Below, one piece after another: positions 24,613 through 36,332 of a stretch of DNA of 64,000 nucleotides. A program made the position numbers and the translations under genes. Position 1 is the first letter of the stretch. Each line of letters opens with the position of its first letter. The DNA comes from Sarcocystis neurona (lineage: Eukaryota > Apicomplexa > Conoidasida > Eucoccidiorida > Sarcocystidae): positions 1,314,588-1,378,587 of the forward strand of contig KL647293.1 of NCBI GenBank assembly GCA_000727475.1, given 5' to 3'. Under the pieces are notes generated by a model. That model was not told where the DNA came from. It did no database searches and saw only the letters and a program-made list of their open reading frames with translations.

Positions 24613-25084
24613 TAGAACAACTGAGACTGGGGATGTTCCGAGACGCTTCTTTCTGCATTGGCTGTCTCCGCAAGGCGTGTACGCGTACCGCGTCAGCTCG
24701 GGAGAGCAGAAAGTTGTAGTCTTCCATGGATGTCTTGTTTCGGGCGCCCAGGTAGAAGAGCAATTCCACGGGCAGCGCCGCTACATCAAGTAAGTGTTTC
24801 CCATTGATTTGTAAAACAAATATATAGGTCGTCTTATACGTGACTGTAAAAGCGTAAATAGAAGACGAAGGATACCTGAGATACAATTGTGGCACCGGTA
24901 GAGTTTCAAACATATCCCACCGTAAACGTACAAATTTCTCCGTACGCATACATATACGGTGTCGGGGAAATATAGACGTATATCTTGTGTGTCACGAAGT
25001 CTGGAGAAGATTTCACTCGATATTTCTTACAGGCCGAGGGCGAGGGGAACGAAAAAAAAATTCTTTCTGGTCAACTGCATCTAG
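24613..25084 (+). CDS. Coding-like fragment, possible 3' exon pair (unknown function)
   Basis: A plus-strand frame open from 24,607 reads as ordinary mixed protein (short landmarks: FFLHWLSPQGVYAYR, then VVVFHGCLVSGAQ) and ends at a perfect donor, GTAAGT, after 24,789. A good acceptor (tatttcttacag) follows at 25,032; joining gives a short Lys-rich tail and a TAG at 25,082-25,084. An internal CAG|GTAGAA donor near 24,750 is an alternative. The insert (about 24,640-25,030) is absent from units 1 and 3. I recognise no family and see no convincing upstream exon, so this may be a captured gene fragment. A 170-codon frame on the opposite strand (24,437-24,949) overlaps it and is probably its shadow. 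Confidence 0.3.
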
Positions 25085-27490
25085 CGCTGTTGCAGGACTG
25101 ATGCTTTCAAACCAGACAGCTGAAGATGAAACGAAATCCTTGCTAGTGGCAGCCTTACACGTTGAACCATAGTGGCACTCCCTATGCAAAGATGAGTGAC
25201 AGGAGTGGACGTTCCGCACAATGCAAGTACTTATGCTTTCTAGACTACCACACCACTATACATGACAGGAGTCTATTCGTATTTGTCATATATATATATA
25301 TATATATGGAGCCATCAGATGATGCTCGTGCGAGATTCGACAACGTTACACTCAATAGTGGTGACAGTACTACGAACCAGTCATCTGTGCGGGGACTGAG
25401 GAACTGTGCTATCACATCAGGTAAATCTATCTGCACTACCTGCTTGTCGATATTCATCCATTCTATACAGCCGTTTGTTGTCCTGTGGACATCAACCACT
25501 GCCAAGTGTCTGCACGTTTCTACATGTACGCATCCACCGCTACTTCATCAGATACGTAGGTGTATCTGGATCACTTCTACAGACGCTTGTGTGCACCTCC
25601 TCTGTACTAGTGACTTTTGTATATCTCACTGCATGTTCCACTTCCGTCTTCGTGCACTGTTAGATATTTGTACCCCATAAAAGATTCTCTTCACCTGCAG
25701 GAGATATTGAGGAATACGCCCGGCCAAAGGAAGCAACGCAAGCGCTGGTAGAACAGCAGGGTGAGGCAAATGTCGACTGCTCGAACAACCTGCCTAATCC
25801 TTGATACCTACTTGCATCCTCACATACACATTTGAAAGGAGGAGATTGTGAGTGCTGTTGTCCTGCAACGCTGTAGACTGTTACCTGCAATCCAGCATAA
25901 ACGATGTCGAGCGATCGCCCGCGACGTCGACGTACAGTTGCGGACATATCCCGTAAAAATTGCCTCCTCTCAAGCCCGCTAGTCACATAAGTGGATTAGC
26001 GCTGTTATAAGCCAAGTGGGCTCGAATAAAATCAGAAAAACCTGAAGGCAAGAAATCCGCAGAGGTTCTCTTCCTGGCGACAGCGCCCTCGTCCATCGCG
26101 GGCGACCATGTAAGCCGTAAGACGTCGTGACTCCAACGGGGAGTCAGTGCGGTATTACGTGCATGTCTGGGAGCAGTAGAACATTCAGTCGACGAGCCCT
26201 TCGTCTCCACACAGCACTTCGGGCAGCAGATTGCACGGTGTCGTGGAGCAAGCCAGATTGGAGATTCCTGAGGTACACCCGCGTGTTCTAAGTTGTCGAA
26301 CATTTAGCCACACAGAAGCTTTAACAGATCGTGTTGATTTCTGATAATCCGCCACAAAAGGCATTCAGACGCCTAGTGCGAGAAGAACTGCCTCCTTTTC
26401 CCCTCCACAGAACGTGCATGTTCAGGCAACGCTGGTTTCCTTTTTCGGGTCCGCGGGCTCTGATTTATGGTTACAGCACCTTAGGAATCCATAGAGGCCC
26501 TCACAAACTCATACGTAGCTCTTTATGAATTTGAAAACAATGCAGTAAGTGGACTCCACCATTTCAATGAAATATACAATGTATTTCGTGTAGCTCTGGA
26601 TAATAGCCTACACTTCAGTTAAAAAGGCTGCCTCGCTATACAATGTGCAAGGCGCAGTGAGAAAAGACTACACACACACGCTGCCAGTCACTCGTAATAT
26701 TTCGGCAGGCGGCATCGATAGATTCGACGCAGCCCAGGTACTTCCATGACTTGTTAATGGGGGACCTAATGCATCTCTCGAGTTGCAGCCCCCGGGTAAA
26801 GCCTCGAGATGATACGAGTATGATACAACCCGGCACTGGAGGCTGCGATGCTTTAATTGCACTGTAGCCTACTGTCGCCTCCACGGCGCGACACTGGCAT
26901 TATCATAAGCATGTCACGCACTTAGTTCGCTGGTGAAAAGACTGCAACGTCCTCACGGAGAGGATGCAGAGACACCTTGGAGCGCATGCAGCCTCTTCCT
27001 GTGCGTCGCAGGAAAAGTCCTCTCTTCTGAGTCAGAATCAACACGCAAACGCTGTCTCTATCGATTGCTTGCACTAACAGACAACATTGGGAAGGCTGTC
27101 CTCATTGCCAACGTAGGATCACAGCGTGTCAGGGGATCGCCAACGGACAGCTCCAGATGCGACGCGTACTCCCGTATTGGCGGATCACAAAGCTACACAG
27201 GACACGTGTAAAGAGCGCCACGTACGTCCGCAGGTCCTAGTTTTGCTCTAGCACACCGCACGCAGCACCGGGTACAGGCGAAAGGATACGATCGCACAAC
27301 CGTCTACCTTCATCTGTCGTGGTTGCTGTAATTAATTTTCCATGGCGTAGAGGTGGGTGGATAATCATTTTTTCGTGAAGACGTGTCGTCTGAAGCCCCC
27401 AACAAAAATAGGGTGACACACTCGGAGGCCCACACGGTTGGCCAGACATGAAGGGCCGCTCTAGTGACATACGACACGTCAGTGTCCCGT
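25085..27490. other. Non-coding right part of unit 2
   Basis: Collinear with about 13,700-16,130 of unit 1, with a (TA)n patch at about 25,287-25,308. Frames are not maintained between the two units over most of the stretch. No gene recognised. Confidence 0.45.
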
Positions 27491-28204
27491 GCAGCGCTGT
27501 GGTGCATTGCACCCGAAATGTCGGCTAATATGATTAATGCTGAGTATCACCCTGAATCCACAAGGTGCCACACCAAAACGCCCATGTTGAAGATTCCTGT
27601 CGGGACGCAATTCTCTTTTGTAGAAGGCGTGCTCTAGTGCATTTCACCTAAGCGGGGTTCCAGATATCTGAATGCAGCCAGGTCACGTACGCGTGATCGA
27701 ACATTCCAGAGTACGGGGGCGACATTCCCGAGAGTCGACACCGATCGATGATGATGTGAATGAAGTTGAATGTCAACTGCGACGATAGTCTGTGTTCGCA
27801 CGTTCGAAAAAACATCATTAGCACAGTCCTGACGTAAGCTATCCAGAAACTCGCAGTGTTCTTCCCCGTCATACGCAAGTCAACACAAGCGGGGTGAATC
27901 AACCATGTCTGGATATCAACAGTGCCTTCAGTGTTGGTGGCTGAAAATGGCCGCTTCCCGGTCGTCACGCCCACGCCAGCGAACCAGTTGTGATACGTCC
28001 ACCACGGGGTCTTCTTTCTGAGCATTGTTGCGCCCACCACCGACAGCTCGTGTGTACACAGTTGGCAGACACCGGATGAAGAGACGAGCCACCTGAGCGT
28101 GTCTGCACGAAGTGCCCAGGTGCTGGATGGAGAGCCTTGATAATGCTCGTTTCCGAGAACGGACCCTTACTTCGTCTTTTTACAATGCTTTACATTCCAT
28201 GCTT

Positions 28205-29624
28205 TATAGGCTTGCGCAGTGCACCACCAGCTGTCGAAGGCGAAGGTGTGAAGATTTTGGAATGTTTCGGAACGGAAAAAGGAGTCTGCACCAGTGGTGT
28301 TGAAAATTCACAAGATGATGTCCCACACGTCCACAGGCATAGAGCGGGACTGCCCCGCTATTGCCACAACGTCCTCTATGGGTGGCGATGAGATCTCAAT
28401 CGACACCTCTCGTGCCTGGACTGCTAACCATAGACAGAGGAGAACTCTGTTCAGATTCTTGATATTCGTGTGTCGGTCATGACTTTGCCAGCTTGTACCG
28501 CTGTCATTGATACACGCACCTGCTGTGCCCTCGGATGCAAAAGAGCCCTGTCGCCCTTCCCTTCGAGCGGCAGCGTACGCTTGCAAGAAGACATGACAGG
28601 ATTCATCAAGACGAAACCGAGATATGTAAGACCGCCCTATAACGACGCCACGATCCGTGACGCGCCCAACAAGAAGTATTAAGTGGAGCGTCAGATTATA
28701 CTTAGCTGCCTCTGCCGAGTCGTTACTTTCTGAGGACGAATTGCTGTGGTGCTCAATCGTGCCCGCGTGACTCCACAAATGGATGACAGTCGGCCTCCAC
28801 AGAGTGGTGAAGCTTAAAGCCGGGCCGCCTGGAAAGGAGAGATGAGGCTGACTACTGGACTGGATGACTGGCACACCAAATATGTTTTCTACATCGGATA
28901 ACGACTGCAGGCGGAATAACGGTGTTAGGCTCAAGCTTGCCTCCTCCTGTTCAGGAGCCTTGAAAGCACACTTTTCTTAGCCTCAGGTCATTGTCCAATG
29001 GGCGTAATCGGAAATAGAAGCGTTGTACCGGGGGGCCTACAAGAATCCAGGTGGGTAGCTCCATAAACGTATACTAGCCGGTCGCCCGTGTTGCGCCGGA
29101 AACCATAGTCACCGACTCGCTGTGAGGAACGACACCAAGATTTTTTAAAAAATCTCCCTCTTTGACGCTCTGCTCGTCCTCTGCACTGCTCTTGCATGCT
29201 GCGGAAGGCCGACGAGACAAGGCGGGCTTCAACTTCCAGACCGTAATTAACGGCCTCCACATAGCGGGGCTCTACGTTTGCCAACCCATCGGGTGCACTG
29301 ACAAAATCTTTCCGCCAGGAGAGTAGACGATCGTAAACCTCCGCAGGAGCACGGTCCTTACCTGAGGATTGCTCGCGTGCACGTCAATCTGTAGGGCCAT
29401 CTCGCAGAGCAGAGCCTCCTGGGAATTTGGCTCCTAGCAGTGCAGAGTACGCGTCCCCGCCATGCGTGCAAAAAGACGCTGTTGCACTCTGACGAGCCAG
29501 CTGCACGCAGTCTTCCTGGGAAACTGCGCGCAACATGCTAACGATGAGATGGGTACCGCCTTCTCATAATCCGACGCCGTCGAGGGCGTGTCTGGTTAAC
29601 AGAGGTATTCTTTGCTGCAGACAT
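28205..29624 (-). pseudogene. Rhoptry-kinase-like pseudokinase, copy 3 (decayed)
   Basis: A homologue of copies 1 and 2 is traceable from an ATG at 29,624 to about 28,205 but no frame holds. After the first 28 codons a TAG interrupts the signal region. The middle part (about 29,284-28,988) is in another frame. The best preserved stretch, 28,934-28,308, keeps landmarks such as AKYNLTLHLILLVGR and ends at an in-frame TGA where copy 1 reads on for about 40 residues to its end. Several indels and at least two stops make expression of a full product impossible. Confidence 0.75.
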
Positions 29625-32600
29625 CACGACTGGAGCTCGGCACCAGCTATGCAAGTGCCCGGTTAATGCAGGCAGTCTTAGTCGAAAATCACAATTCCAC
29701 TTCAGCACGAGAAGTGGCACGAACACGACCGGCTACGCGTCTGCCACGGGACACAGACCCGCTGCTGTCGGCGTACCACCAGTGGAAGACTAAAAAACGA
29801 GCGGTTCATCTCCAGACAGTCAACGCTGCCAACAATGATGCTTTACAGCTCTATGCAGCCTAATCAGTTGTTCCCGTCGCATACCAGCATGAATGCGGCA
29901 GGTTATGCGACTGTTGAAGGACGCAGCCCGGCAGCTGTCAGCGTATCACAAGCGTAAGTGTGTAAAAAGAGCAATTCGTCTCTCAGCAACCACCGCTGTC
30001 AACAATCGCGTCCTACAACACTGGGTAGATTCGTCAGTCGTTCCGGTTGCATACGTCATGCGGCGGAGACGATCTTAGAACCATAAAACGCCCTTACGCC
30101 TGCGAAACACATCTACGTTTCGTGGCGTCTCAGAGCTTTGACAGGCGCCGTCGGTGGCCCTGTAGACTGCAATGACAAAGTGGGTCGTAATGGGAAGCTC
30201 AACGTCCTTATGAATCCCAGTGTACTGCCACAACCATTGCATGATTTTTCGACAGAGGAGCCACAAGTAAAACGTGGTTGCGATGCGTCCGTTCTTTCAG
30301 TCCCCAACCACGGCGGATTTACTCTCTGCATCACCGGTCCCGACAGCGACACAGTACCCACTTCGGCGGAGATACACGCCAGCCGTGTAGGTCACTTCTG
30401 ACAGGTGAACGGTAGGGCGTACACCGCTACTGAAACCCGGCCTCGCGCCGGTGTAACAGATTTCCTCTTCCCGTCGACAAGTCGCGATCAGTGCGGAAGT
30501 GTTTCCATGCAAAAGTCATTTTTCAGTAGTCCGGATGTCTCTCTCCACTGTACACGTATCTCAGCACTTGTCTGCTTAATGAACCTCCTGAGTTGGCGCA
30601 CACACGCCGGTGGTCGCACGCCTTTTCGCTGTAGTGGTGCGCCACTGCATCGCGAGGGCGGTGACACGTGTGTCTTCAAAAACAGTGGAAATCTTGTTCG
30701 GCAGCGTTCAGGTCGGTCAAAAGCTTGATGTTCACTGTCAACAACTGGTTTCCCCCAATAGCCAGGCAGCGGTGAAATGAGTGAGGCAATAACCACGTGG
30801 AGATGTACGTACTACTGACCGTTTCTGGTCACGCAAGAACGACTTTCCTGGAAGTAAAAACGCGTTGAACGGCATTCCTACATTAACGAGTGGATATGGC
30901 TGAAGTAGTAGTCACAAAAGGAAGAGTGTCAGACGGAGCCCTTTCTATTTCTTTCTCACTATATACATATGGACGCAAAGACAGGAACGAAGTATAAATG
31001 TGCATGCAGACACCTGTATCTATACGATTATATGTAATATGTAAACATGGAACTGGCCGTCCATCAATGGTAGTTCACGTACAGCCGCGTCCTTTCTTGA
31101 TTTTGATCACTGCTGGGGAATCTGCATTAGCTACGCAATGAATTTACACTTATTTCAGTAAGCACCAAGGCTTGTGCTGGGACTGACGCATCTCCGGCAC
31201 ACCTACGTGCACATCTCTTCACATAGTATGTAAATTTAGATTTACAGGGCCTGAAGGGTCAGTTCATCTCGAAGAGCGTGTACGAGGAGACATGCATAGA
31301 CGCACGCATGTGCGCACAGCATGCCTCTTGCACAATATACGGATTCAGGTCCACACCGTCGAGGACACCATCACCTACCTGGTAGATCTACACATTGTAC
31401 ATGGATTAGCGAATGGGCATCTCTCTTGCATACGAGACCAGTTCAGCTGGATACGGTGGTGACGCAAAAGACTAGGCACACGAGCACATATGGAACATAA
31501 ACATATATATATATATACACACATGGTTTCGATCAGGAATTCACTGACCGCTTACATGCATACGCTTCAACATATGCACTGGTGTGCAGATATGTTAAGG
31601 AGTGGCGGCAACAGCTGATTCCTTGAAGGTTTAAACTGGTCAGCTGCAGCACGTGATGTCGCCCTTCTGGACAATGCCAACAGGAGGACAGGCTTCACCA
31701 ACGAAACACACTTTGCTTCACATGGCCGGATATATTATCAGACATCACACAATTTTCCACACACGCAGACATACGACAGTTTAGTACAGACAAGCAGAAG
31801 TATCGACGGAGTGCGTAACAGAAGAAATGCAGCCGCATCTATCTATAATCCTGAAAGAATCTGCACACATGCCTCCTGATATTCCCTCAGGCCCGTCAAC
31901 ATACACGTAATAAAAAACGATGCGCGGACCCAACCTACGGATACGTGACTGGACGGTCACGTGCGGGCCTGCGTGTGCAGCCTACGTCATGTTGGAGTAA
32001 TGTATACTGTTACACCTGTGTATACATGTATCCGTGTACAAACTGTGCTGCGTACGGCACACCTGTGCGCAGACACGCACAGGTGTCTACAGCGTTTGAC
32101 TGTGGTCGAATTTCCTGTCGATGCCGACAGGAATTTCACAAGGATCAATACAAGTTCCCAGATGCCCAGTTGTCGTTGCTTTGTACGAGGCGTAGGAGAG
32201 TGTGTCAGCACGTTGTCACACACTACCGTGACGGCAGATATTCTGCTGCACAAGTTTGTTCACAGGAATGTGCCCCAGCAAGCGTTGGATTTACCAACAT
32301 TGATTCCAGCCGGTTTCAGATATAGATTATTAACGTAGCGCGCCACTAGCAGAAGGCAAAGCCCTCCGCGTCCGATAATACATGCGCTAGGGTTCTCTTT
32401 CATCATCGACCAGCTTCCGCAACTAATTCGTACAGTGACTGCCACACAACTTCCCGCAGCAAAGGATTACAGAAGACCTCCTGCTTACTTCATACCACTG
32501 ACGCGGCGTTCAAAGTAGGTACAGAAAACGACATCCGTGCCCCCCCGTTTTCCTCCAGTCCTCCTCAGTGGCTACGCAGACGCATTCACGTGTACGTACA

Positions 32601-35500
32601 ATAAAGGGTTGTGTAATGCTAATACACACCCGGATCATACATATGTATATGTATACACACAGGTATCTACGTCACACACACATACACAGGTCTACACAGG
32701 TAGATACTTCTACGTCCATAAAGAAGCCCATCCCCAAAACTGGTGGAGATACACATATTATCGACGAACCCGCCATGACTCACACGTGCATACATATATG
32801 CGTAAGAGGTGCTTTTTGGATGGTTTACACGGTTCCTGGAACAACTGAACTTTTGTACGTGCAACTGTGTAACGCATACCGTCATATCACGAAGACAGAA
32901 TTTATACATATATAGGACTACTGTCGAAGACATATTGTTCTGCTTATCCTACTACCTGGCGTATGATACCGACTCCTCCTTTCAGCTTCCATTTATCATT
33001 ACTGAGGTGCACACAGAAAGATACATACACGCGCACCCGTTGACGGATGTGCGCGGTGACGCCGAAGCACGCAAGCACGTGTGAGAACGTATCACATACG
33101 GGCACATGCAAAAATCTAGACGCGTGCTCGAATATACATATACATATATATGAATATATGTATCAACGTACTCACGACACATTGGCGCACTCGACGCAGG
33201 CCAAAACGATATTACAGATAGAATTACCGGTGATTCATCGTCAGACAAATGCCTCAGCGAATCAGCGGACAGCGACTGGCGACAAACACTGTCAGCACGT
33301 GCTGTCATTCATTCTCGTCATCGTGTCATCACATTCACCCGGTACGTGTACGTACTCCTTAACCAAGGAAAACGAACACGCAAAATGAGGAGAGCTTGTA
33401 TTGAAAGGGGGGAGAAGTATACCAGAGTATGCTGTGGCTGCTCATAGAAGCTTTGTACGGATCCACACACGCACGTATTCTATATGCACGCATATATGTA
33501 TTTCAGTATCACACTTGATCCTGTCCGTGACTGCACGTTTGAAATCGTAGGAGTGCCGCAGTGGACGCTTCACACATGCACGTACATATATCTACACATA
33601 TGCATCAGCACAAGTGTACATACAAATGGATACAAACTGGAGGAGAGAAACTTTATTCAGAGTAACTATGACAAAAGTGAAAATCCTCACGTGGAGTCAA
33701 AAAACGCAGCCACCCGAACAGTGAATGCGTCTGAAATCAGCTTGCATGATTTTCATCCGGTTGCTTCTCTCCTTTGTTTTCAATAAAAAAACTTTACACA
33801 GCACCACACACGTGCAATGACGTAAGTGCACCCACGCCAGGAGGCCTATCAATGCATTTAATATATATGCACGTCTATACGACTGCGTACTCGTACGTAG
33901 CTCCGTACATATATATATATATATATCTACATGATCAAGCAAAGTACACACATATACATATTTATACGTATAAGCAGGGACGCGGACACACAGCGCGTGT
34001 GTGCACGTAGTCATGCGAAGCTGTTTGAGAAGCCCGCATGGATGTGGAAGCTGTTCATGCAGTTTTGTACTTACAGAGAAACGTCACTACCACGTACGAG
34101 AAAGTTCGCCACCTGCAGCCAACACAAGTAGGTCGACGTGTCTATCCACAGACAAACACTACTATAAGTGTGCACATATATTTATAACGCACCCAAGCAC
34201 TGGAGACACGACGGTACAACACAATAATCACATTCAAACGTGAGAGAAACACTCCGACGCTGCAGCAGGGAGGACGTCTGTGAAAAGCATATGCACCACT
34301 GGGAGCCGCTCAAGCTTCTCTTTAAGACAAATATTGAAAACTGAAAATATCGGCACCGACCACGTCCTCGTGCACGACTTGTCTCGGAGTCAATGCTAGC
34401 ATCAAGATGATGTGATAAAGCCAGTTACAGAGGCTCGAGCGTCAGCAGATCGACAGCCCACGGATCAAAATTTGACAACGACACCCTGTAAAATGCACAG
34501 GGAGTCGCAGCTACTCCAGCAAGCTACCCACGTGTCTCTCTCGCATGCTGCATTTCACTTCAGAGAATGACTACATCCTGGCTTTGGTGCTGTCACTGCT
34601 GCTCGCGAAGACATGAAGACCGCTTCCCGATGAAAGACGATCTCCTCGGTGGACACACGGTAGAGCACGTTCTGTCCAACCAAACGTTGCGAGGAACGCG
34701 ATCCTTACTTCTCCTTACCTGCTTATTCCTTTGAGAAAAACAGGTACTCAGTTCATCAAGGAGGGTGTGTATTCGTACCCAGTAGATACACACACATATT
34801 TACGCATTCAAAAACGCGGTCTTCTACACCCACACACATACACCACAATAATATGTGCATGCTCGTGTACGACATCAAGACGTCAACGCGTGTACCACAT
34901 CATCCGTCTGCACACACACACCGACGTATATCTACATAGGTATACATACACACGGACACACAAATATACGAGGAACAGACACGTGTTGTTGCTGTAGCCT
35001 TGGCACTGCACGCGCAGAAAATAGCCGTGCGGCTGGTTTTCCCCTGCAGCAATTCACAGTCGTCTACTGTCCCCCGACTCACTAACACCACTGCTGGACG
35101 CCTGCCTGATCGCAGAGTGCTTCACGCACTTAGAGAAGACGCAGAGAGAATTACTGTGAGTCGCCAAGAGACGGAACCGCCTTCTTCCCCAGTTGCGCGT
35201 CTTTGTGACCCTTTGACTGACTGGTGTTCGTTGCTGCTGTGCAGCTCCCCCATTTCTGTTTTCCTCAGCAAACAACAGATGGATGCCCTCATCGCATACA
35301 CACACATTTATACACCTATAATACACGTACAAATAAATAAACGTTTAGAGACTGCATGCACGTATATCGACGTACGCATAATGTATGCGCGTGTCCGCGT
35401 ACATGCCTGTACATCCATAAAAATGTGTGCGAGTCGACTGGCCGTGGCACTAACTGCTTGGGCTTCCTTACCACTGTAAGCCTGTCCCACCTAACTCTCC
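29625..35500. other. Non-coding remainder of unit 3
   Basis: Traceable to unit 1 in patches (30,240-30,960, 31,300-33,800, 34,290-35,490). TA/CA microsatellites lie at about 31,500-31,525, 32,640-32,665, 33,130-33,165 and 33,905-33,930. No gene recognised. Confidence 0.45.
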
Positions 35501-36029
35501 TAACAGGAAATTCAGACACCAGCGTCTCTCGCTGCAGCTTTCACTTTTCTTCGCCAAAGGAAAAACTAATTAACCTTTTATGTCTTTTCCGCGTCCGTGT
35601 CCACAGCCAGAGCAGCAGGGACAGCGATTTTCCCACGAACCATTCGGCCGAGTGAGCGAGGTCCCCGCTCTTCAAATTTCTTAATCCAGCAGGGCTTCCC
35701 AAACAAGTCACAACACTGCGGTCGCCCCCCTTCCGTCTCCACTACCACCTGACACTCTGCTGCTTGCAGCGGACTTCTGCAACGTGACTTAACACGCGTG
35801 GGTCTACAGGATGCGTGTTGCTGCTGCTGCCACCACTGCGTCTCCCCTCGTCACATACTCACGTGTCTCACAGAATCTCGGCGCCTTCCAGCTTTGCTGC
35901 TGTAGCTCTGCACAGACATCAGCAGCTCTCCACGGGTGTGTTGTCGGTTTCCTTCCTGCGTTCCTGCCGCGGTTGCTGCTAACAACACGCATCGTTTGGA
36001 CAAGAGTGGAGGCGATCACCTGCCTTGCC
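35501..36029. other. Spacer between unit 3 and the RPS25 gene
   Basis: Pyrimidine-rich with some CTG triplets toward the right end. It should contain the 3' untranslated region of the RPS25 gene. No other gene recognised. Confidence 0.4.
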
Positions 36030-36332
36030 TCACTGTGGCTGCTGCTGCTCAGTCACCCCCTCCCGCTCTGTCGTTGAGGAAGCAGCAACAGGATTTCGAG
36101 TATAGATGTACTGCGCATGGTGATGTTCGCCTACTGCCTTAATGGAACCATTCTGGCACAAGAAGCGAATCGCCTGTCGAGCAAGCGAAGCGTTCACCTT
36201 GAGTCTTTCACAGACGATTGATGGAGTAATCAACCTCGCCTTTGGAATCTCTTGCAACAGCTTCTTGTAAGTCGCCTCGTCAAACAAGACCATGTGATTC
36301 AGCTTGTCCTTGCTCTTGCCCTTGGACCACTT
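36030..36332 (-). CDS. RPS25: RPS25 exon 2
   Basis: 303 bases, 100 codons plus TGA. Acceptor ctctacag|AAG. Confidence 0.93.
   Translation of the reverse strand, partial: KWSKGKSKDKLNHMVLFDEATYKKLLQEIPKARLITPSIVCERLKVNASLARQAIRFLCQNGSIKAVGEHHHAQYIYTRNPVAASSTTEREGVTEQQQPQ

Larger units (their letters stand above)
16131..27490. repeat. Tandem segmental duplication, unit 2 (about 11.4 kb)
   Basis: Second unit, same orientation. It contains the frameshifted pseudokinase copy and lacks the 67-bp array, the CAG block and the 10.6-12 kb part of unit 1. It carries blocks I and K inverted and exchanged in position, and has a private insert near 24,640-25,030. Confidence 0.8.
27491..35500. repeat. Tandem segmental duplication, unit 3 (about 8 kb, truncated)
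   Basis: Third unit, same orientation. The left border repeats the start of units 1 and 2. The right end fades at about 35,490, where it still matches 11,850-11,900 of unit 1 ('aactgcttgggcttcc'), so the last 4 kb of unit 1 type is missing. It is the most diverged unit and its pseudokinase copy is dead. Confidence 0.75.

Noticed and set aside
24437..24949. 170-codon minus-strand frame
   Set aside because: Antisense to a plus-strand piece with a perfect donor; its second half lies in sequence shared with other units where the frame is not kept.
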